Notes under the pieces: generated by a model | Database searches by the model: none | The model's input: only the letters and a program-made list of their open reading frames with translations | Told to the model about the DNA's origin: nothing | Assembly (NCBI GenBank): GCA_047921395.1 | Contig: JBLRWH010000081.1 | Span: 1-10,195, forward strand | Reading direction: 5' to 3' | Source: XN24 sp047921395 | GTDB taxonomy: Bacteria > Pseudomonadota > Gammaproteobacteria > Steroidobacterales > XN24 | Length of the DNA: 10,195 nucleotides | Translations under genes and position numbers: made by a program | In this document: positions 5,581 through 10,195 of the stretch, one piece after another | Numbering within the stretch: the first letter of the stretch is position 1 | Layout: every line of letters starts with the position of its first letter

Positions 5581-6689
5581 GCGCCGCCACCGAATTCTCG
5601 GCCCTCGACCGGCGCTGGATGGCGCGCGCGCTCGAGCTCGCCCGCGCCGGCCTGTACAGCGCCGCCCCGAACCCGCGGGTCGGCTGCGTGCTCGCGAGCG
5701 GCGAGACGCTCCTCGGCGAGGGTTTTCACGCGCGCACCGGCGGTCCGCACGCCGAGGTCGAGGCGCTGGCCGCCGCCGGCGCGCTCGCTCGGGGCGCGAC
5801 TGCCTACCTGGGGCTTGAGCCCTGCAGCCACGACGGCCGCACGCCGCCCTGCGCGGCTGCGCTGATCGCGGCCGGGGTCGGGCGCGTGGTCGCGGCGCTG
5901 GAGGATCCCAACCCGCGCGTCTCGGGCCGCGGCTTTGCCGCGCTGCGGGCGGCGGGCATCGAGGTGGCAGTGGGCCTGATGGCCGGGGAGGCGGCCGCGC
6001 TGAACGCCGGCTTCATCAGCCGCATGCGCCGCGGGCGCCCGCGCGTCACCGTCAAGCTCGGCGCCAGCCTCGACGGCCGCACCGCCATGGCCTCCGGTGA
6101 GAGCCAGTGGATCACCGGCCCCGCCGCGCGCGAGGATGTGCAACGGCTGCGCGGCGAGAGCTGCGCGATCGTGACGGGCATCGGCACGGTGCTCGCCGAC
6201 GATCCGCGCCTCGACCTGCGCCTGCCGGAGGCGCTGACGCGCGGTCGCCAGCCGCTCCGGGTCGTGCTGGACGGGGGCCCGAGAATCCGCCCGGAGGCCA
6301 GGATCCTGGCCGCGCCCGGTCATGCGCTGGTCTGCACCGCGCGGGCGTCCTCGGCCGAAGCCGAGGCCCTGCGCGCGGCGGGCGCCGAGGTCGAGGCCCT
6401 GCCGCTCGGGCCCGCCGGGCTGGACCTCGAGGCGCTGCTGGCCCGCCTCGCCGGGCGCGAATGCAACGACGTCCTGGTCGAGGCCGGCCCCGCGCTGGCG
6501 GGCGCTTTTGTCGCCGCCGGGCTCGCCGACCGCCTCGTCGTGTATCTCGCCCCTGTGCTGCTGGGCGCAGGGGCCCGGGGAATGTTCGCCCTCCCGGGCC
6601 TGACGCGCATGGCCGAGCGGTTACAATGGCGCTTTACCGACGTCCGCCCGGTCGGCGAGGATCTCCGGATCACCGCCGAGCCGGCCTGA
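5577..6689 (+). CDS. ribD: Bifunctional diaminohydroxyphosphoribosylaminopyrimidine deaminase / 5-amino-6-(5-phosphoribosylamino)uracil reductase
   Basis: RibD carries out steps two and three of riboflavin synthesis: deamination of the pyrimidine formed by GTP cyclohydrolase II, then NADPH-dependent reduction of the ribosyl side chain. The 370-residue protein has the zinc deaminase domain first (about 10-150) with HAE at H58-E60 (ligand and proton shuttle) and PCSHDGRTPPC carrying C83 and C92, the remaining zinc ligands. The reductase domain follows (about 152-366), opening RPRVTVKLGASLDGRTA with SQWITGPAARED after it and including the NDVLVEAGPALAGAF segment. Both halves look intact and length is normal for the family. 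It starts inside the nrdR stop codon, so translation is coupled. No FMN riboswitch can precede it at this close spacing, so transcription must begin upstream, at glyA or nrdR. Confidence 0.97.
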   Translation: MSAATEFSALDRRWMARALELARAGLYSAAPNPRVGCVLASGETLLGEGFHARTGGPHAEVEALAAAGALARGATAYLGLEPCSHDGRTPPCAAALIAAGVGRVVAALEDPNPRVSGRGFAALRAAGIEVAVGLMAGEAAALNAGFISRMRRGRPRVTVKLGASLDGRTAMASGESQWITGPAAREDVQRLRGESCAIVTGIGTVLADDPRLDLRLPEALTRGRQPLRVVLDGGPRIRPEARILAAPGHALVCTARASSAEAEALRAAGAEVEALPLGPAGLDLEALLARLAGRECNDVLVEAGPALAGAFVAAGLADRLVVYLAPVLLGAGARGMFALPGLTRMAERLQWRFTDVRPVGEDLRITAEPA

Positions 6690-6724
6690 CGCACCCGTCG
6701 CCGTCCAGGAGGGCTGTCCCGGCC

Positions 6725-7369
6725 ATGTTCACCGGTATCATCGAAGCCGTCGGCACCATCACCGCGCTCGAGCCGCGCGGCGGCGACGTGCGCCTGTCGG
6801 TGCGTTGCGGGGACCTGGACCTGGCCGGCACGGCCATCGGTGACAGCATCGCGGTCAACGGCTGCTGCCTCACGGTCGTCGCGCTCGACGGCCAGGTGTT
6901 TGCCGCCGATGTATCGCGCGAGAGCCTCGGCCTCACGACGCTCGGTGCGCTCGAGCGCGGCAGCGCCGTGAACCTGGAGCGGGCCCTCACGCTGTCGAAG
7001 CCCCTCGGCGGGCATCTCGTCACCGGGCACGTGGATGGCATCGGGCGGGTCGAGAGCCGCGCCGACGATGGCCGTTCCGTGCGCTTCCGGCTGCGCGCGC
7101 CGGACGGGCTGGCCCGCTACCTGGCGCGCAAGGGCTCGGTCTGCGTGGACGGCGTGAGTTTGACGGTCAACGAGATCGACGGCCCGGTATTCGGCGTCAA
7201 CATCGTGCCGCACACGCTGCAGGCGACCGTGTTCGGCGCTTATCGCAATGGCACCAGGGTGAACCTGGAAGTGGATATCGTCGCCCGTTACCTCGAGCGG
7301 CTGGTCGGCGAGTCCGGCGGCCTGAGTCGCGAGCGCCTGGAGGAGTATGGATTTGGCAAAGGTCACTGA
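6725..7369 (+). CDS. ribE: Riboflavin synthase, alpha subunit
   Basis: This enzyme performs the last step, dismutating two 6,7-dimethyl-8-ribityllumazine molecules to riboflavin and the pyrimidinedione that RibH reuses. The 214-residue protein starts with the hallmark MFTGIIE and contains two homologous lumazine-binding beta-barrels: the first (about 1-95) with GDSIAVNGCCLTV and the second (about 97-190) with GGHLVTGHVDG and KGSVCVDGVSLTVN. The frame is open further upstream, but the ATG at 6725 is the family start and has AGGAGGG at 6707-6713, 11 nt upstream. It lies 35 bp after ribD and overlaps ribBX by 23 nt. The symbol ribC is also used for this gene in some gammaproteobacteria. Confidence 0.96.
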   Translation: MFTGIIEAVGTITALEPRGGDVRLSVRCGDLDLAGTAIGDSIAVNGCCLTVVALDGQVFAADVSRESLGLTTLGALERGSAVNLERALTLSKPLGGHLVTGHVDGIGRVESRADDGRSVRFRLRAPDGLARYLARKGSVCVDGVSLTVNEIDGPVFGVNIVPHTLQATVFGAYRNGTRVNLEVDIVARYLERLVGESGGLSRERLEEYGFGKGH

Positions 7370-8498
7370 GTTGCACGACGAGGGCTTCCGTCTCGACCCG
7401 ATCGAGGACGTGCTCAAGGATCTGCGCGCGGGCCGGATGGTCATCGTGATGGATGACGAGGACCGCGAGAACGAGGGCGACCTGCTGATGGCCGCCTCGA
7501 TGGTGCGCGCGGAAGACATCAACTTCATGGCGCGCTTCGGCCGCGGGCTGATCTGCCTGACCCTGACCACGGCGCGCTGCGAGCAGTTGCGGCTGCCGCT
7601 GATGGTGAACGGCACCGATCGGGCGCGCAGCACCAATTTCACGCTGTCCATCGAAGCCGCGGAAGGCGTCACCACGGGCATTTCCGCGCACGACCGGGCG
7701 CACACCATCCGCGCCGCCGTCGCGCCCGGCGCCCGCCCCGAGGACCTGCGCCAGCCGGGGCACATTTTCCCGCTGATGGCCCAGCCGGGCGGCGTGCTGA
7801 CGCGCGCGGGCCATACCGAGGCGGGCTGTGACCTCACGCGCCTGGCGGGCGTCGAGCCGGCCGCGGTGATCGTCGAGATCCTCAACGAGGACGGCACCAT
7901 GGCGCGCCGCCCCGACCTCGTGTCGTTCGCGCGCAGCCACGGCCTGCGGATGTGCACGATTGCCCAGCTGATCCGCTACCGGCTCGAGAAAGAGGAGTCC
8001 GTCGAGCAGATCTCGGAGGACGTGGTGGAAACCGAGTTCGGCGCGTTCCGGCTCGTGTGCTTCGAGGACCACGTGCACCAGGACGTGCACCTGGCGCTCG
8101 TGCGCGGCGATATCGGGCCCGGCACCGTGCCGCTGGTGCGCGTGCAGCTGACCGATACGCTGCGCGATCTCGTCGGCGTCAAGGCCCCGCAGCTCGGCTG
8201 GCCGCTGCGCGACGCGATGGCCCGGATCGCACAGGAAGACGCGGGCATCGTCGTGATCCTGCGGCGGCACGAGCTGGCGCGCGAGCTCGTCGACTCGGTG
8301 TCCTTGCTGTCGGGACGGCCGCTGGCGCCGGGCGACCATCGCGATGGCCATGAATCGCGCGTGCTGCGCACCTACGGCATCGGCGCCCAGATCCTGCGCT
8401 GCCTCGGCGTGCGGCGGATGCGTGTATTGTCGGCGCCCAAGCAGATGTACGGTCTCTCGGGCTTCGGCCTCGAGGTCGTGGACTACGTGAACCAGTGA
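7347..8498 (+). CDS. ribB: 3,4-dihydroxy-2-butanone 4-phosphate synthase fused to a GTP cyclohydrolase II-like domain (RibBX type)
   Basis: The N-terminal domain (about 12-210 of 383 residues) makes the four-carbon unit, dihydroxybutanone phosphate, from ribulose 5-phosphate. It is complete: DDEDRENEGD at 36-45 (Mg and catalytic acids), RARSTNFTLSIEA, TTGISAHDRAHTI, and GHTEAGCDLTRLAG with H156 and E158. The C-terminal domain (about 218-383) has the fold pattern of GTP cyclohydrolase II, but where RibA has three zinc cysteines in VHSECLTGD...RCDCG this protein reads VRVQLTDTLRDLVGVKAPQLG, with no cysteine. It should therefore not open GTP. Such hybrids are described as RibBX in Proteobacteria and need a separate ribA. 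The start lies inside ribE (23-nt overlap), with GGAGG at 7339-7343 only 3 nt from the ATG, implying coupling. Confidence 0.93.
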   Translation: MDLAKVTELHDEGFRLDPIEDVLKDLRAGRMVIVMDDEDRENEGDLLMAASMVRAEDINFMARFGRGLICLTLTTARCEQLRLPLMVNGTDRARSTNFTLSIEAAEGVTTGISAHDRAHTIRAAVAPGARPEDLRQPGHIFPLMAQPGGVLTRAGHTEAGCDLTRLAGVEPAAVIVEILNEDGTMARRPDLVSFARSHGLRMCTIAQLIRYRLEKEESVEQISEDVVETEFGAFRLVCFEDHVHQDVHLALVRGDIGPGTVPLVRVQLTDTLRDLVGVKAPQLGWPLRDAMARIAQEDAGIVVILRRHELARELVDSVSLLSGRPLAPGDHRDGHESRVLRTYGIGAQILRCLGVRRMRVLSAPKQMYGLSGFGLEVVDYVNQ

Positions 8499-8523
8499 AC
8501 CGCCGCCGGAAGGGAAACGCGAT

Positions 8524-9000
8524 ATGGACAAGCTGAGAAAGATCGAGGGCGACCTGTCGGCGCGCGACCTGCGCATCGCGATCGTCGCGGCGCGCTTCAA
8601 CGAGTTCATCGTCGACAGCCTCGTGCGCGGCGCGGTCGATTCGCTGCTCCGCCACGGCGCCAGCGAAAAGGACATCACGCTGGTCCGCGTGCCCGGCGCC
8701 TGGGAAATGCCCTGGGCCGTGAAGAAGCTGGTGGCGAGCCGCCGCTACGACGCGATCGTGGCGCTCGGCGCGGTGATCCGCGGCGCCACGCCGCATTTCG
8801 ATTTCGTGGCCGGCGAGTGCGCCAAGGGCATTGCGCAGGCCGGGCTGGCGGGCGATACGCCGGTCGCGTTCGGCGTGTTGACCACCGACACCATCGAGCA
8901 GGCGCTCGAGCGGGCCGGGACGAAGGCTGGCAACAAGGGCGCCGATGCGGCCCTGTCCGCGATCGAGATGGCGCGCCTCCTGCCGCGCCTGGAGTCCTGA
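8524..9000 (+). CDS. ribH: 6,7-dimethyl-8-ribityllumazine synthase
   Basis: RibH condenses the RibD-derived pyrimidine with the RibB product to form lumazine, the substrate of riboflavin synthase, and assembles into pentamers or 60-mer shells. The 158-residue protein shows the family blocks in order: IVAARFNEFIVDSL (about 20-33), VPGAWEMP, and LGAVIRGATPHFDFVAGECAKG with H91 at the position of the catalytic histidine. FGVLTTDTIEQALERAGTKAGNKG, which binds phosphate and closes the active site, comes last. AAGGGA at 8510-8515 lies 8 nt before the ATG. It follows ribBX by 25 bp and precedes nusB by 3 bp, the usual ribH-nusB pairing of Proteobacteria. Confidence 0.97.
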   Translation: MDKLRKIEGDLSARDLRIAIVAARFNEFIVDSLVRGAVDSLLRHGASEKDITLVRVPGAWEMPWAVKKLVASRRYDAIVALGAVIRGATPHFDFVAGECAKGIAQAGLAGDTPVAFGVLTTDTIEQALERAGTKAGNKGADAALSAIEMARLLPRLES

Positions 9001-9003
9001 GGC

Positions 9004-9456
9004 GTGGCTGAACCCGTCAAGAGCAAGCCGCGCCGCGGGCGCAGCGCCTCGCGCGAGCTCGCGCTGCAGGCCCTGTACCAGTGGCAGCTGGGCGGCCAGG
9101 CCGGCCAGGATGTCATGCTCGAGTTCCTGGCCGAGCGCATGACGCCCGCGGCGGACATGGAGTTCTTCAAGGAACTCGTCACGCAGACGACCGGGCGCAG
9201 CGAGGAACTCGACGCCGGCCTGGCGGAGTTCTCGGACCGGCCCGTGGCCCAGCTCGACCCGGTGGAACACGCCATCCTGCTGATCGGCTTTTACGAGCTG
9301 GCCCATCGCCCGGAGATTCCCTGGCGCGTGATCATCAACGAGGCTGTCGACCTGTGCCGGCGCTATGGCGCGCAGGATGGCCACAAGTTCATCAATGCAC
9401 TGCTCGACCGGGCCGCGCGCCGCTTTCGCGCGCTCGAGACCGGCGCTGCCGGTTGA
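9004..9456 (+). CDS. nusB: Transcription antitermination factor NusB
   Basis: NusB binds boxA RNA together with NusE (S10) and supports antitermination on rRNA operons. The 150-residue protein has the typical all-helical layout: a basic N-terminus (KSKPRRGRSASRELALQALYQWQ, residues about 6-28) that contains the RNA-contacting arginines, then DPVEHAILLIGFYELAHRPEIPWRVIINEAVDLCRRYG and DGHKFINALLDRAARRF toward the C-terminus. The GTG start at 9004 is chosen because it follows ribH by 3 bp and gives the normal N-terminus; GGAG at 8991-8994 inside ribH is 9 nt upstream. Length is normal. Close spacing implies coupled expression with ribH. Confidence 0.96.
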   Translation: MAEPVKSKPRRGRSASRELALQALYQWQLGGQAGQDVMLEFLAERMTPAADMEFFKELVTQTTGRSEELDAGLAEFSDRPVAQLDPVEHAILLIGFYELAHRPEIPWRVIINEAVDLCRRYGAQDGHKFINALLDRAARRFRALETGAAG

Positions 9457-9477
9457 CCGGGCGAGGAGGCCAGTCCG

Positions 9478-10032
9478 ATGCCGCTGCCGCCACCCGTCGA
9501 ACGCGAAGCCATTCACCTGCGTGAGATCCGCTGCCGCGGCTTCCGCCGCGCCGACGGCCTGTGGGACATCGAGGGCCGGATGACGGACACGAAGGAATAC
9601 GGCTTCGACAGCCGTTACCGCGGTCGCGTCGAACCCGGCACGCCGGTGCACGACATGTGGATCCGGCTCACGCTCGACGCTCAGCTCGAGGTCCGGGACA
9701 TCGCGGTGGCCTCCGACGATCACCCGTTCCCGAACTGCGGCGGGATCGTGCCTGCCTACCGCACGCTGGTGGGCACGAGCCTCCGGCCCGGCTGGACCAA
9801 GCTGCTCATGGAGCGCCTCGGGGGCGTCGCCGGCTGCACGCACCTGACGCGGCTGGTGCAGGAACTGGCCGTCGTCGCCGTGCAGACCATCATGCCGCTG
9901 CGCAGCCGTGACGAGGCCGTGACCGAGGGCCAGCAGGGCAAGCCGGCGCACCTCGACGGCTGCCACGCGCTGGCGACCGACGGGCCGATCGTGCGCGAGA
10001 TCGCGCCCCGGTGGTACCGGGCCAAGCCGTGA
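9478..10032 (+). CDS. DUF2889 family protein
   Basis: The 184-residue protein matches my recollection of the DUF2889 family, whose function is unknown: an N-terminal segment with DGLWDIEGRMTDTKEYGF (about 26-43), GTPVHDMWIRLTLDAQLEVRD, then the invariant-looking block with C at NCGGIVPAYRTLVG and GW-x(n)-GGVAGCTHLTRLVQELAVVAVQT. The conserved aspartate, histidine and cysteines could bind metal, but that is speculation. No signal peptide or membrane segment is seen, so it is likely cytoplasmic. GAGGAGG at 9463-9469 gives a strong ribosome site 8 nt before the ATG. It is 21 bp after nusB, and its stop overlaps the thiL start by 4 nt. It therefore sits inside an otherwise standard nusB-thiL run and is likely co-expressed with both. 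Confidence 0.85.
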   Translation: MPLPPPVEREAIHLREIRCRGFRRADGLWDIEGRMTDTKEYGFDSRYRGRVEPGTPVHDMWIRLTLDAQLEVRDIAVASDDHPFPNCGGIVPAYRTLVGTSLRPGWTKLLMERLGGVAGCTHLTRLVQELAVVAVQTIMPLRSRDEAVTEGQQGKPAHLDGCHALATDGPIVREIAPRWYRAKP

Positions 10033-10195
10033 GTGGGGGCGAGTTCGCCCTGATCGCCCGGCTGGTGGGGGCGCTGCCGCTCAGGCGCGCCGACGTGCTG
10101 GCCGGGCCTGGCGACGATGCCGCGCTGCTCCGGCCGCCGCCGGGCATGGATCTCGTCCAGACCGTCGATACCTGCCTGGAGGGCGTGCACTTCCC
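10029..10195 (+). CDS. thiL: Thiamine-monophosphate kinase, 5' part only (cut by window end)
   Basis: ThiL phosphorylates thiamine monophosphate to thiamine diphosphate, the active cofactor, using ATP. Only the first 55 residues are present. They start MSGGEFALIARL, as in ThiL proteins (GEFxLI), then show GPGDDAALL near residues 27-35, the metal/ATP-binding GDDAA block, and VQTVDTCLEGVHF, equivalent to the DTxxEGVHF segment at the window end. The GTG start at 10029 overlaps the stop of the DUF2889 gene in GTGA, implying coupling. The nusB-to-thiL order, here with one gene between, is common in gammaproteobacteria. Confidence 0.9.
   Translation, partial: MSGGEFALIARLVGALPLRRADVLAGPGDDAALLRPPPGMDLVQTVDTCLEGVHF

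Noticed and set aside
6320..7957. 545-codon minus-strand open frame
   Set aside because: It is antisense to ribD, ribE and ribBX and has no recognisable domain; it is a GC-rich shadow.
8179..9966. Very long open frame on the minus strand (595 codons)
   Set aside because: It lies antisense to ribBX, ribH, nusB and the DUF2889 gene, all of which are clear. The predicted product is low-complexity Arg/Ala/His-rich, the usual mirror effect of high-GC codon use.

Overview
The window joins a small lower-GC accessory segment (about 1-2170) to a high-GC chromosomal core segment (about 2377-10195). The core order glyA-nrdR-ribD-ribE-ribBX-ribH-nusB-(DUF2889 gene)-thiL, with GC-rich third codon positions, E. 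coli-like GlyA and NrdR and a RibBX-type ribB fusion, points to a high-GC gammaproteobacterium (Xanthomonadales/Chromatiales-like). The sequence does not allow a genus to be named.

Left segment. Positions 1-50 carry two imperfect 25-bp direct repeats that resemble the subterminal repeats of IS21-type insertion sequences. They run straight into the 3' end of a tyrosine recombinase fragment on the minus strand (36-299), which is cut off after its first catalytic residues. A gene-free stretch with several short inverted repeats (300-703) follows. Then comes a compact plus-strand cassette: a 251-residue protein with a plausible single-tyrosine HUH replication-endonuclease layout (704-1459), a 69-residue unknown (1479-1688), a 67-residue ribbon-helix-helix-like protein (1700-1903) and a 64-residue unknown (1890-2084). 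The cassette ends at a perfect 14-bp inverted repeat and a tandem 11-bp repeat (2089-2168). I read this as the remains or whole of a small HUH-Rep mobile or satellite element next to core DNA; this is inference.

Middle. A GC-rich hairpin followed by a T-rich tail (2295-2340) precedes a catalytically complete histone-deacetylase-family gene (2377-3348). Its stop codon lies at the tip of a 44-bp inverted repeat bounding a 370-bp non-coding element (3347-3716). glyA starts 74 bp further on.

Right. From glyA to the end all genes are on the plus strand and closely spaced, with start-stop overlaps at nrdR/ribD, ribE/ribBX and the DUF2889 gene/thiL. glyA makes one-carbon units. nrdR encodes the ribonucleotide reductase repressor. 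ribD, ribE, ribBX and ribH cover most of riboflavin synthesis, but the GTP cyclohydrolase II-like half of RibBX lacks the zinc cysteines, so first-step RibA activity must come from elsewhere in the genome. nusB (antitermination) and thiL (thiamine-phosphate kinase, cut by the window end) close the run, with a DUF2889 gene inserted between them. I see no tRNA, rRNA, CRISPR array or FMN riboswitch.
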